DNA from: Dermanyssus gallinae
Lineage: Eukaryota; Arthropoda; Arachnida; Mesostigmata; Dermanyssidae
Direction: 5' to 3'
Assembly (NCBI GenBank): GCA_003439945.1
Contig: QVRM01005919.1
Location: 248,001 to 312,000 of the forward strand
Length of the DNA: 64,000 bases
A program made the position numbers and the translations under genes. The notes beneath the pieces were generated by a model. The model saw only the letters and a program-made list of their open reading frames with translations. It ran no database searches and had not been told where the DNA came from. Position 1 is the stretch's first letter; each line of letters begins with the position of its first letter. Shown here one piece after another: positions 1 through 12,389 of the stretch.

Positions 1-245
1 CAAAAATTCCCGCCACGAGTTCTACTGCTGTTGCTGCTGCTGCCGCCGCCGCCATTGCGGAGGAAGCCATCTCCTCGCTCTCTCGCGGCTCTGCGCTAAC
101 GGGGCTAGCGTTTGACGCGGCCGCATTCAGCTTCGAGCAGTCAAACTGGTGATGCCGACAATGTCGGCGATCCGGCTCGATCCGGCATCGGGTTGTTGGT
201 CCATTTAGTTACATTTGCACCTCGCCCAATGACAACCCACCTCGC

Positions 246-283
246 AATGATGATGATGATGATGACAACAACAACAGCAGCGA
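246..283 (+). repeat. GAT/CAA trinucleotide array
   Basis: Six ATG/GAT-type units run into CAACAACAACAGCAG. Confidence 0.8.
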
Positions 284-485
284 CGCGGCTATGCGGCGAC
301 GAATACGACTGTGTACGCTGTGTGTAGTATCACGGTGTACAAACGAACTAACAATACATGCAATTACAAATCACTCTCGAAGTGATCCAATTCAGCATGA
401 GCGCTCACTCTCTCCCTGTTCTTTCATATGGTCTTCACGGTACCTAGAACCTCATAATGTTCGTTGTTTAGCTGACACCTCTCTG

Positions 486-533
486 CTCTCTCTCTCTCTC
501 TCTCTTTATATATATATATATATATATATATAT
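486..533 (+). repeat. Compound (CT)n(TA)n microsatellite
   Basis: About ten CT units are followed by thirteen TA units. Confidence 0.95.
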
Positions 534-1841
534 TCATGTCGAATTACTACTAGATCCAGCCACTCAAGCCGAAGAGCCGTGAAGAGCAGTGAGGTGTTAT
601 TTTTTTGTTACGAGTTCATTGTGTCTGTGTAGATGTGTGTACGTATGTCTGCAGTCACGACGAGAATCTCTGTCGTATGCGCGAGCGAGCGCGCACGCCG
701 CGAGACTCGATGATCGTACGATGCGAGATCCTCTTGAGTAGTGTATGCAGGACGACGACGACGACGAGTAGTTTCGACGAGTGCAATATAGAATGCTACA
801 TGCATACTCTCATGTACTCAATTCGGTAAAGAATGAGAGCCACTACCAAAGAACACCACACACATTGTCCGTCCGTCTGCCGGAGCTCGCCTCGGTCGCG
901 CTCGATTCTCTCGCTACTCCACCCCAACGAGTGGGGTGGCGAAGTCATCACCCCCTAATGAGGAGCCAATGTACACTACACACGGCGGCGGCGGCGGCGT
1001 ACGTAGCAGTACATCAAGCACTGGCTCAATGACTTCACTGGCCGACAACTGACAACTCTCGAACTCGCCAGACAGAAACCATGATGCCGCCACCGCCGCT
1101 ACCTCTCCACAGCTTGAGTTAGTTAGCTGTCGAAGGGAAGGGGGCGGGGATAAACGAAGGCGTGGGGGGTATGGTGGGGCTCAATATACACACACACACA
1201 CACCAGGTGAGAATGCAATGCCCGAACTCATAGTCCGCGAGTATGTATCGCAAGTGAGCGCGTTTCGGGTCTCCTCGCGAGTGTGAATAGAGTGAATTGC
1301 TGCTTTGATCTCGCTGCGTCACTGTGACGCCACCGACGTGGCGTGCGCCGACAGGACGTTATCAAACTTGCTATTGTTTCTTTCTGGCTCTGCCTTTTAA
1401 GCGGCGGTTACAGCGCTGACAGACATACGTCGATGTCACACAAGCTCTCTCAAGCAGTAGTAGTCTGAATGTATTGATCTCTGCGGCTGGTGTCTGTAGG
1501 GCCGACGTCGCCGACTGCCGGCGCCGCGCTTCGTCTGGTCTTCCTTAGCCGCTACGAGGAGGAGCAGCAGCAGCAGCGAGTTCCCAGCGAGTTCTACCTC
1601 CTCCTTCGTCCGACGCGGCGGGGGAGCCGCTAGTGCTGCTCGCTGATAGCAAACCAACCGCCGCCGCCACCGCCACCGCAGTCTCGTCACATGGTAGTGG
1701 TGGTGTAGTAGTAACAACTGTCAACGCGCGTACTCGACGTTGAGGTTCGGACGCGCGGCGGGTTGACAGATGGAAATTGTGATTGCGTTAGTTATGTCTC
1801 CGGTCCGGCCGAGCCTTGAATCTTTCAGCACCACCCGCAAG

Positions 1842-1874
<33 letters not shown>

Positions 1875-1896
1875 TAAAGGGAGAGAGAGAGAGAGT
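1842..1896 (+). repeat. Compound (TA)n(GA)n microsatellite
   Basis: About ten TA units pass directly into an interrupted GA tract. Confidence 0.95.
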
Positions 1897-2046
1897 GAGA
1901 ACGAGAGAGGCAGAGGCAAAGAACGAACAAAACAACGGGCGAGCGAAACGAAAATGAAGAAGGTGGGGTGAGTCCGAAGCCAATTGGTTCTTCTTCGCGA
2001 GCAGAATATGAAAGTGGCGACAAAATTTGCTTATCCCGTCACTGTA

Positions 2047-2068
2047 CCGACCGACCGACCGACCGACC
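2047..2068 (+). repeat. (GACC)n tetranucleotide tract
   Basis: Five CCGA/GACC units precede a CAGCCAGCCAACC degenerate tail. Confidence 0.85.
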
Positions 2069-2452
2069 AGCCAGCCAACCACCCACCTAGCTACCTAAAT
2101 CGCCTATTGGTTGTTCGTTTTAAGCTTGTTACTGTGGTGTCCTCCGCTTCCGTCGGAAAATGCCCTCAAAATGCTCGTCGTCGTTGTCGTTGGTGGCAGC
2201 GGCGGCGGCGACGCCTTGATCGGCTGGACGACAGAACCGGCCGGCGGAGGCAGATGACACCACCACCACCAACAAGCAGCGGCAAGCTGATTTAAAAACT
2301 TTTGTTTCGAGCGATATGCATAGGACACATGCGTAATGCACCGCTGTACAGCTTCAGCAATGTCTTCAGCGAAGTGCGTTGCTAGTCGACGCCGCCTACC
2401 ACGCTATACCAATAAGAATCACCTATTACGCTATACATTGAAGGAGACCCGA

Positions 2453-2490
2453 CGTACGCAGGCGTACGCCTGCCATGAGGCCTGCGTACG
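2453..2490. repeat. Palindrome cluster built on GCGTACGC
   Basis: A perfect 16-bp palindrome, GCAGGCGTACGCCTGC (2458-2473), lies inside a 10-bp inverted repeat CGTACGCAGG / CCTGCGTACG (2453-2462 and 2481-2490). Confidence 0.85.
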
Positions 2491-2885
2491 CCTCTGTACA
2501 AGTAGTCTTTGCGTCTTGAACCCTACTGTACCAGCGACCCTGTACAGGCCGTTGATACCCCGACGTACGTTACGTATGCCGCCATCATGAGGTCATGGAT
2601 GCAGTAAGCGGCCCTTTGTTGCAGAAGCGCGCACGCCCTCACATGCTGACAGCGAGGAGCGAAGAGACTCACACACAGATACACAGAGGAAGGGAGGGAG
2701 GGAGAGAGAGAACCAGTGTTGTGCAGCTAGAGAGCCTGAGAGAATAACTGATTGATGCCTAAGAGCACACTCTACTCGACGACGACGACGACAACGACGA
2801 AGAAGAAGCTGAGGGAGGTGGTGATGAATTCGACGGACATTGATCGCCCCACGCGCCTGCTTGCTTGGATACCGGGATATCTACT

Positions 2886-2902
2886 TATATATATATATAT
2901 AT
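2886..2902 (+). repeat. (TA)n microsatellite
   Basis: Eight TA units. Confidence 0.9.
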
Positions 2903-3341
2903 GTGCAATCCTGTCCTCCGTAGTCGTTGGCAGTGTCCATGCTAGCAGTGTTGGGACGCTAAACGTGTATCCACAACAACAACAACAATAAGGACAACGG
3001 CAACAGCAACAACAACAGTATCGAAGGATGGGCCGTAGCCTGCCGCTTCTCCACAACGAGGAGAACAAGGCAGGCAAGCGGGCTCAAGAAGTGAGTAAGT
3101 AAGTACGCGCGACCGAACGAGCGAGCGGATGACTCCTTTACGAGCTAATCAGGCATGAAATAACAACGAGCGGGGCGGACGGACAGACGGGCGAGCCAGC
3201 GAATGGGCCGAGCTGCTGCGTATCGTCGTCGTCGTCGTCGCCGCCGCTGCTGACAACGACCGGGACGATCGGTGACTGGTTCGAGAGCGGCGGTAGTACT
3301 CAACAAATTCGTGTCGCCTGAAAGTACTCTACACCCATTCA

Positions 3342-3379
3342 CCCCCCCCCCCCCACACACACACACAGCCCCCTCCATA

Positions 3380-3420
<41 letters not shown>

Positions 3421-3428
3421 TATATACA
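3342..3428 (+). repeat. Compound C13 / (AC)n / (TA)n tract
   Basis: Thirteen cytosines run into AC repeats, a short unique spacer, then CA and about twenty TA units interrupted by AAA. Confidence 0.95.
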
Positions 3429-3610
3429 TAGACACATAGATGCCAAACGCCGCACCCACAGACACCCCCTCTCATACTACGACATGGTACAAATACGATT
3501 GTAACGTAAGTCGTAATGCGCTGCTGTTGTTGCTGCCCGTCGATGCCCAATCGACGGCCATCGACAATGACAACAGCGACGGCGACTCGCTGTTGTACTG
3601 TGTGTGTGAG

Positions 3611-3822
3611 CTACAACAATCGCAGCAACAACAACAACAGCGGCAACAACAACAATAGCAGCTACAACAACAACAATAGCAACAACAACAATAGCAGCTA
3701 CAACAACAACATTGAAAAAACAACAACACCAGCAGCAGCAACAGTAACAACAACACTAGCAACAGCACCAGCAGCAGCAACAGTAACAACAACACTAGCA
3801 ACAGCACCAAAAACAACAACAA
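3611..3822 (+). repeat. CAA/CAG array with a 39-bp perfect duplication
   Basis: Cryptic CAA/CAG/TAC triplets span about 210 nt. Inside, a 39-nt unit at 3728-3766 is repeated exactly at 3767-3805. Frames through it give poly-N/S/T or poly-L/C peptides and are not considered genes. Confidence 0.9.
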
Positions 3823-4012
3823 CCTTACTGGGAGTTTGGACGAGTCGATGAGGATCTACCCGCTATACCACTACTCAGCAGCAGCAGCAGTGGCAGTATT
3901 CAAGTGAAGTCGCAGTGGTGATGGTGCTACTCCGACGACTAGCAGTACTTGAACTCGTCCTAGTTACACCGTTCTGGATCACAAACGACAATGTACTCCT
4001 ATAAGAGAGGCG

Positions 4013-4107
4013 TTGATGATGCTGATGTGGATACTGATGATGCCGATGGTGATGTTGATGGTGATTGTTCGAATGATGATGATGATAATGGTGATGGTGA
4101 CGATGAA
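4013..4107 (+). repeat. GAT/GGT degenerate trinucleotide array
   Basis: GATGATGCTGATGTGG-type units run to about 4107; on the minus strand they read as His-rich. Confidence 0.85.
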
Positions 4108-4348
4108 CTAGCTCTGCGATTTGATAGCACCTGAAGTGAGTGCACGACACGCGTATCATCTATGCGTACGATATGCGGCGTTGGTGAGCGAGGTAAAAGC
4201 CAGCCAACTGGCTACCTTCCACCGATCTTCGTTTCTTGCTTCCGACCTATCTCCTATCCTAGTCTACCTACCCGACCTATAGCCTAGGACTGCCACGCAT
4301 ATCACCCCGCGTTTCGCCGCCATCAAGACAATGGCTACTTATAAGGTG

Positions 4349-4353
<5 letters not shown>

Positions 4354-4386
<33 letters not shown>
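4354..4386 (+). repeat. (TA)n microsatellite
   Basis: Sixteen TA units. Confidence 0.95.
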
Positions 4387-4387
<1 letters not shown>

Positions 4388-4931
4388 GTATGTTTGCCTA
4401 TATGTGGCAGTCGAGAGAAGGAATGAGTAAATGAATGAATGAAGTAGCCTGTAAGTCTGTGGTAGGTAGCTAGGTGGCTAGATGGATGATAGGTGGGTAA
4501 GTTTAACAGGATCGGGAGTAGAGTCTTCAGCGTTCCGAACGAGGAGACCGACCCGACTGAAGGGCCGAATAGCTTGAGGGTGGCTGGCAGTGAGTGTGCT
4601 GGACTGGCTTTCGAGGCTGGGTTCGAGTGGGGGAGAGGCAGGCAGGCATGGAGGGAGGGAGGGAGGGAGGGGGACAGGTATAACAACCATAAAACGAGCC
4701 GTGTCAAAGCGATCTTGTAGCCCGTCCGTCTGCCGCCGCTCCGCGTGCCCGAGTGTCGCCGTTCTTGCTGATTATAGCTATGTTACACCGAATCTCTTTC
4801 TCTCTTGTGTAATTTTCATACGCGACTACTACTACTACTACACTACTACTATTGCTACTAATATAACTACGAAATCTAGACGGCCTTGGTGCAGCAAACT
4901 TTACTCGTTTGCTTTACAATTGTGTTGTCGC

Positions 4932-5024
4932 AACGGCAACAACAACAGCAATAACAACGACAACAATAGAGCAACAACAGCAACAGAAACACCAACAGGA
5001 ACAACAACAACAACAACACCAAGA
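4932..5024 (+). repeat. CAA/CAG array
   Basis: Interrupted CAA and CAG triplets, giving poly-Gln or poly-Asn frames. Confidence 0.85.
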
Positions 5025-6006
5025 ACATCATTCACAAAGTCTGCGGACTGTGATTGTACACACAGTACGAGCACAATCGGAGCTCGTTCCGGGGAGCTTG
5101 ATAGGGAGCAGACAGCGGGCCAGAGAGCGAGGCTGGAGAACGAAGTTTAGTCGGCAGCAGCAGCAGCAAAGTGGCCGAGAGATAGTGTTGGGGACTAATT
5201 TTTTGCTCTTTCTGCTTCTCCGCGGTCTCCGCTGTCAGCTTGTGGAGCTTTTCGTCATGCCTAGGAGGCGTCACGCTATTTGAGGCCGTCGGGTTTCGGC
5301 TCGATTCGGCTGTCGCTGGTGACAACAATTTCAGTTGCCGCTTTGATAGATGTGAGCAGCGACGCGGTGAGCAGCTACACGCAGAAGTGTCTCTTCTACG
5401 CTGCTTAGTTTTCGCAATACGGCTGCTTGCTACATATGCTCTGGAGCTGGAATTTACGGCTATTTTCTCTCTCTCTCTTTGTTGCCTTTTCCTTTTACCG
5501 CTCTCTCATTCATTCAAAGCGCGTGTGTGGCGCTTACAACGCGCACCGTGCAGCCGTTACGAGGCGGCGCTGGGGCTGGACACGCCAGGGACGGCAACGT
5601 GATAAAAATAGACTTTACTCGTCTCAACGATCATTCCGACGAGTGACCGTTATTTTTTTTTGTTGTTGGGAAGAAGACGATGCGTATAAAAACGACTAAC
5701 GTTCGAACATCGACCTACCTGACGCTCCCTAGCGATCTTCTCCGATCTTCAAAAGTGCAAATTTAAATTGTTTATATATACATAGGGCGCTAGAGAGAGA
5801 GAGCTAACAGGAAATAGCCAGCATTTCACGTATCTGTGTATGGCTAAATTTGCAAGGCGGCTTGTAGTGAGGGGGCGTTTCCTACTTGGACATGTTGTAC
5901 CATAATATAAGGGGGCTGGAGTGGGCCGGATAAATGTTCATACATAGGCAGCGGGAGCAGTCTACATTAAACCCTTGCAAAAACATTCAACCAACTCCGT
6001 CAGCCG

Positions 6007-6029
6007 ATATATATATATATATATATATA
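6007..6029 (+). repeat. (TA)n microsatellite
   Basis: Eleven TA units immediately before the 6036-6086 hairpin. Confidence 0.95.
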
Positions 6030-6035
6030 GTGTAC

Positions 6036-6086
6036 ACCTCGTATCCCGGCCGTGGCCGGCCCCCAATGTGCCCTGGAATACGAGGT
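6036..6086. repeat. Branched inverted repeat
   Basis: ACCTCGTATCCC (6036-6047) pairs with GGAATACGAGGT (6075-6086) with one mismatch. The loop itself contains CGGCC-GT-GGCCG. Confidence 0.75.
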
Positions 6087-6747
6087 ATCGTTCGACCCAG
6101 CTCACTAGATTTGCAGCGTCACCATAGGCTTCCATAGGATATTGTCGCCATCGGCGTCGTCGTCATCATCGTCGTTGTCGTTGTTGGACATTTGTAGTTT
6201 GCGCCCACCCCAAAAACACCCCCAAGCGTTGCAACTTGGCTGTGTTTTGCCACTGCTGCTGCTGCTTTTCCTTCTGCCGGTCTAGGCTAGTGGCTCGTGC
6301 CCTCGTTGGCTGACTGGTACCCCCGCTTGCTCGCTTGCTCGCTCGCTCGCTCGCTCCCACCCTCCTGTTCTTTTTTCTGTCTGTCTTTCTTACCTTTGGA
6401 AATCAAGAAAGAACGAGGGAGATTCTTTTTCTTCTCCTCATACTCCTTCGTTGCTTCCTTGCTGACTGCGGTGGTCGTGGTGGTGGTGGTCTTGGTGGTG
6501 GTGGCGATGGGTGCCTCTTCACAATGTGTCCGTTTGCCGGTGCGCTACGCACTCTCTTACTCACGCACTCACTCACATAGTCAATGAGAGCCAGCGAGCA
6601 GACGGTAAGGTAGGCGCAGTAGTAAGTTGGTCCGAGCGCACTGTCCGGACGACCGACCGACCGAAGAGCCTCCGGGCGATCGGTACCGCCCACTCACACC
6701 TGCACCACTCCTCCGTACTCTGTTCCTGCTGCTTCTTGTTCTCCGTC

Positions 6748-6912
6748 TCCTCCTCCTCCTCCTCCTCCTGCTTCTATAGCACTACTACTACGACAACAAC
6801 CACCACCACCACCACTGCCACTACAACCACACAACCGCTGCTCTTGATGCGGCGACAACAACAACATTGCAAACAGCGGCAGCAACAGCTACAGCAGCAA
6901 CAACAACAATAA
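6748..6912 (+). repeat. CTC / ACT / CAC / CAA mixed trinucleotide region
   Basis: Successive short arrays of CTC, CTA, CAC and CAA/CAG triplets. Confidence 0.85.
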
Positions 6913-7727
6913 CAACACTGCAAATAATAGCAGCAGCAACAACAACCACGTCGAAGGCAAGCACGATCCACGCAGCGAAGGGCCACTTCTGCAAAGGAAG
7001 TAGTAGCTCGTAGCAGTAGCAGCAGCAGCCGCTCTAGTAGCCTCATATATAGTAGCAGATGTAGCCCTAGCATTGCAGTATCGCCAGCGTCGTCGACGCC
7101 GCCACTCATCCCCCCTCCCCTGCCTTTCGTTGTCCTCCTTGTCCTACTAGTATACTACTCGTCGGGAGGATAACAAGCTGATTGGTTGGTTGGTTGGCTG
7201 GCTGGCTGGCTGATGGCTGAAGTCGTAGTACCACGACGACTCTTTGTTGTAGTCGTCGTCTGCGGCAGCGACGTTGTAGTTGTCCTGCCAGCAGTCGCGG
7301 CGGCGGCAGCAACGGCGATGATGATGCTGATGGCAGCAGCAACAGCAGCAGCAGGCGTAGGGCTCGTCGTCGCTTGTTGTCCTTGTTCCTTGCTCCGGGG
7401 GTATCTATCGACGAGGCTTCTGCAGGCCCACCGAGCCTGCCTGTCTGCCTAACTGCCCGTCCGTCCGCTCGAGCCGGCCAACCCAACCAGCGAGATCCAA
7501 GGGAGACGAAATGAACATTTGATAGCCGACCATTTCTACTACAACGACGACGCCTCCTACAACTATCACTACTGCTCTTGCTCCATCCTGCCTACTGCTA
7601 CGAGGAGGAGTACTACTACTACTACTACATAGGTTGTTCTTCGTAGGCGGCTCTATGCGATGTCTGGCAATGCCGTCAACCTGTGTACATCCAACAAGGA
7701 CTCGTCTAGATAGTCTGACAGCAGGTC

Positions 7728-7752
7728 ATATATGTATATATATATATTTATA
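7728..7752 (+). repeat. Interrupted (TA)n microsatellite
   Basis: TA units broken by one G and ending TTTATA. Confidence 0.85.
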
Positions 7753-8335
7753 GGGGAGGAAAAGAGGGAGATACCTGGTCGAGGCGTCGGAGCATGCATG
7801 GGGCGGCTGTGGTGCAATCCGCTGCCCGTTGGCTTGCGCTGGTCGCCCATCGAGCGATACTTCTTCGCCTACCTTCGAGAGATATCGGGCGGGCAGGCGG
7901 GCGACGAATCGCTGACTGGATTGGGTTTCAGTAGCAGTAGTAGTAGTAGTAGAAGTAAAAGTCGGGAAAAGCAGTAGGGGAAGAAGATGGGGCGCGCATT
8001 CATCTCGTTCATCTCGACGCCATGTCAAATTGACTTGGTCAAGTGGATCGGCCGCTATTACTTTCCACGGAGAACGCAGCGGGCGGGACAGACAAACAGA
8101 CAGATGAACGCATGGACGAGTGATCGGGCAGTATTTTTTACGTTTTAAACCGAGATACACACGAGAGTGACGATGCTCCACGACGCCAGATACGGCTTGG
8201 ACGCGGAACATGTTTATTTTTGAACGAAATAGGTCTTTCCCTACAAACGGCTGCCATACGAAAACGCGGGTAGCTCGATAACACGCGAAGCGTATATTCC
8301 CCTTAAAGGGGATATCCAAACAAAACAGTGGCTTT

Positions 8336-8351
8336 TATATATATATATATA
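8336..8351 (+). repeat. (TA)n microsatellite
   Basis: Eight TA units. Confidence 0.9.
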
Positions 8352-9070
8352 AGAGAAAAGTGAAGAGACTGCTGGACACAACGCCATTGAGAGCTCGAGG
8401 GCACTACTAAGCTTCTATAGTTCATTTCCGCTCTTCTCCTCTTCTGCCTTTCCCGTGCAGTTGGATCCAGTGTTCAGTGTTGTTTTGTGGCGGAGACAAT
8501 CATTAGTCTTTAGATGGTCGTTACTCTCAATTCAAGGAATGGAAATGCAACCAGTTCATACGTGGAAAAAGAATGTGGCAATCGAGCGTCTGACTTTATG
8601 CGATGCGGCGTATGCCATCATGTTGGCTTGAGTTTAGTGCTCGGTGAAGGCTGGCAGCGATCAGGTCTAGCGAGCCTTGTGGGGCAGTCGGGCGAGCGGA
8701 CGGGGGTGAGCGGACACGACTAAGACACTGGCCGGACATCCAGTGACCCCACTGTTGCTGCTGCTGCAGCTGCAGATGCTGTTATTTCCCTATGACAGAC
8801 ACTTTGCTGTCGACGCCATACCAGGGATTTCTAACAATGCTTGTTGCTGCCGATGCCAGCGTCTTCGGGCGTCAGGCATGCACCCTTCTATTTAGGATCC
8901 TCACAAACATATATATATGCATACTTGTAGAACATGCTTTTATTTGAAATAGTGAGGGATATAAGAACACCCTTCGATACGCGAAGGCCATGACCATCAC
9001 GTTTAACGAGTTAAATTCCGCGTTGATGACCCGGTCAAGCGCGTGTCGTCAACCTCATTGACACAGAACT

Positions 9071-9198
9071 CGACGGACACAAGCAGTAGCAACAGAAGCA
9101 GAAGCATTCGACACCAACAACAACACCAACGTTAACAACGACAAAAGCAGCAGCAACATCAACAACCAGAGGAATAACATCACAATAACAACAACGGC

Positions 9199-9232
<34 letters not shown>

Positions 9233-9236
9233 TGAA
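9071..9236 (+). repeat. CAA/CAG array
   Basis: About 165 nt of AAC/CAA/CAG triplets, the purest part being (CAA) units at 9185-9230. Confidence 0.9.
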
Positions 9237-9450
9237 CGACAACAGAGCCGCACCAGCAACAGATGTTTAGCGAGTGTCCGGGAGTGTAACTGGCCGCCAC
9301 TGGCACCAGCGCACGTGAGTGCGAACAGGACCAATAATTTTTGGCAGAGTTGTAAAATCATCACGTTGCACATTGTATGTACAACGAGAACACACTCGAG
9401 ACTATACCTACTGCAATGGTGACTGTGTGACGACTGCCGTACTCACACTG

Positions 9451-9489
9451 TTATTACTACTACTACCAATACTACTACTACTACTACTT
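9451..9489 (+). repeat. (CTA)n array
   Basis: ACTACTACTACCAATACTAC-type triplets. Confidence 0.85.
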
Positions 9490-10271
9490 CAGAACTTCTC
9501 TACGACGGCGGTGTACCGGTACCACAAGTACCAGTTGCCAGTCAGTGCCTTTTCCACCCCATACTCTGACCGCTGGAGCAGTCCGACTAGGAGAGCGTGA
9601 CGAAACACGAAACAGTTGATGGTGCAGCCAGCCGTCGAATCGGCCGGCTACAACAGCAACAAGTCAACAGCAACGGCACAAATCGACAATGCTGCAAACT
9701 CGTTTTGTCGCTGCCGCCGCGTGGCCAACGGCAAAGGTCCGCGATAATAGTCGTCAACCGCAGTCGCACATTGAATCGCTTGAGAAACAACAGCTGTCAT
9801 CAGCGGCAGTGACCCGGATTTCCCTGTGCAGCGATTATGTTTATACAAAGATAGGCTCACAAACGGCATAATCAAGTCGTCTAGTCAGTACGGCTAGTTG
9901 AGCGTACGCCGTTGGGTTGGTAGCGCGGCTTCGCACCGCGTTGGTCGCACTGCGTTGCTGTTTGAGAATTGTCTATTTAGAGCCGCTTTGTCGCAAACAT
10001 GGCCACTCGGATAGGCAGAAGGCTGTTGCTTTTGGAGTTTCTTAATGGAGTGGTTCCGCTATATCGTATTTGAATAGAGTAGCAATAGTAAATAGATTGC
10101 AAACTATAATTCAACGTAATAACTAATCGTGGCGATGATTTTTACATCGTGACGACTGTCATGACTTCCTAATCCCGTGGCCTGGAAAAGGCAGGTTTTC
10201 CTTGCCTATTAGTGTTGTTGCCCTTCTGCAGAAGGCGCTTAGGCCGAAGAGGAGGAACGCAGGCAAACAGT

Positions 10272-10327
10272 CTTATTTGTACTCCGGATAGAAAGGACGA
10301 AAGCTTTCTATCCAGGGTACAAACAAG
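10272..10327. repeat. 56-nt hairpin
   Basis: A 24-nt arm (10272-10295) pairs with 10304-10327 around an 8-nt loop, with only two mismatches and one G-U pair. Confidence 0.8.
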
Positions 10328-10559
10328 CCATAATAAACTCAGCGGTCACGTGACGTGAACCAGCAGCAGCCTTTACAAAGAGGAGGAATTTATAGCAGGC
10401 TGGGTTACGATAACGCGTAACGTTATGTCTATTAACAGTCGTCCTTTTGACTTGCATTTGATTTCTTGGACTTGCTTCTTTGTGTCATAGCCGCCCACAC
10501 TTTTGTGAGGCCAGTTACGTCTTTGTGTGTGCACAGAAATGCATCACGTATATGAATAC

Positions 10560-10577
10560 ATATATATATATATATAT
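10560..10577 (+). repeat. (TA)n microsatellite
   Basis: About nine TA units. Confidence 0.9.
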
Positions 10578-12373
10578 CTACGGAGCCATGTGTATGTGTG
10601 TGGTGATGGTTGTATGACAAAGCAGCTCTACCCACCTAATCACCGACGAGTAATGGCACCAGTGCGGTCAGTCGAGCCAGTAGGCAATACGTTGTCAATG
10701 GAGTGTCAATAGCCAGGAGATAGGCAAAGCACTTTTATCCGGCCGATGGATGGCTGTGGCCAGCGGGGAAGATCGAAGAGGAGGAAGGGAAAGAGAGAGA
10801 GAGATATGAGGGTGAGGTTTGCCCTGCGTCTCGCCTTATCTGAACGGCCGATGCTAAGGAAGGTAGGTGAGGACGATGATACACTGCGGTTCTTTGGTTT
10901 GTGATTGAAGCAATCCTCGAGAATTCTCCTCGCATTATCTCTTTCTATCTAGCTCTTTCTCTCCGTTTCTCGTTCTGTTGTCCGTTCTCTCACCTTGGTT
11001 GAGTTCGCGTTCCTCGCCTCGCGCCCGCGCCTCGTCGTCATTGATGCGTCCTGTCTAGCGCCAAGACAACAAGCACCAATAACAGCAACAATGGCAACGA
11101 CAACGATGACAACCAGTAGCTTGCTGGTTGTTAGCTAGCTGAGTCACTGGCTACGGTAAGCGGGGGGGAGGTTGCAGAGCGGGCTGCCAAGGGATAGTGC
11201 AGAGGGGTAACCCTAAGGGAGAAGACCTGTAAGCGCTGATTGGGGGATGACGTGGTTGAGGACATTCAATGGTCAAAGTGACTCCAAGAAGGGCTGGATG
11301 AAAACGGGACCGGGACGGACGGCGGAGAGCGAAGGGCACCCAAGGCGTTCGTGTCCTCCTTTCGACTAGACTAGGCTGCAGCCCGGCAATACGGCCTTAT
11401 ACTCCCCTGCCTTCGCTCGTTGTCCTCGTTGCTTTTGACGCAGCTACCGGCACCGCAGCCCCCGTGTCGTTGATGTTGTCGTCGCGCCGCCAGCCGAGGC
11501 AGCATCCATTCGTCTTGGCTGGTCGGTTGACATCGGTCGAGCTGTGGCCGACGGATGCCGTGCGTTGCTAGCTCGATGAGGACTAAGAATTCTGAGGGCA
11601 GAACACCGCTGCCGCCGACGGAGTAGAAGAAGAAGAAGGAGAATGGGTCTCAGAAGCCGCACTGCTGACAACAAGAAGCAGCCATAGGAGCAACAGCAGA
11701 ACCGCAGAGCTATCTGAGCCTGTGCCAGCATTATCTGCGTCATTTCCCTGCTCCTTTGCTGCTGCTGCTGCGGTTGTAGTTATTGTTGTTGTTGTCGTCG
11801 TACTTTTATGTGGTTCTTTGCTTTGTCGGCTTCGTGTCAATTCCCGGCTCCCATTGATCATCCACCAGTGCGAAGGGTGGTCGCTACTAGAGCAACATAC
11901 TGGCCGCTCTATGACCGATTCAGGCCGTCATCTTACAGACTGAAAGTTTGCTGGATGCGGTAGTGCCGAGAGCTAAAGTCCCCTAGAGTCTGACGTCGAT
12001 GGTAGTGGCCAATCCACTTCGATACAGAACGGGTTATGTCGCAGAGACCCCGCTATACGCTACACCCCAAATGTCACACAAAACCCTGTGTTGCGTTTTC
12101 GTCGGAGCATCAAGCCAGCTACTTTTCAAAGATTGAATCATTTGTGAAATTCTTTTCGACGTCAGAGATCCCCGTTGATGAGCGGAATTGATTTATAGTG
12201 GATGAAATCACTGAAGGCGGCGTCGAAGTTGAGACTGCACAACGCTGAGGGTAAGCATTCCTGACACAACGAAGAAGTAGCAAAGTATCCCGAGGACAAC
12301 CCCGCACAACGACAAACAAACCTTTCAATCTTAAAAAGATACAACCTGCTGAAAAAGCTTTAATTAAAGAATG

Positions 12374-12389
12374 TATATATATATATATA
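12374..12389 (+). repeat. (TA)n microsatellite
   Basis: Eight TA units. Confidence 0.9.

Noticed and set aside
3472..3822. Poly-Leu/Cys 'membrane' frame on the minus strand
   Set aside because: It is the complement of a CAA/CAG array, not a membrane protein.
4590..5150. 186-codon plus-strand frame
   Set aside because: It combines GGAGG and CAA/CTA arrays; poly-Thr/Asn product without a domain.
10616..10630. ATGACAAAGCAG (peptide MTKQ), which is the expected end of the preceding COE exon
   Set aside because: It is followed by CTCTAC rather than a GT donor, and upstream codons (a TA tract, then VYVCGDGC) do not match the conserved RTEQDFYVRLIDS sequence. Chance match.
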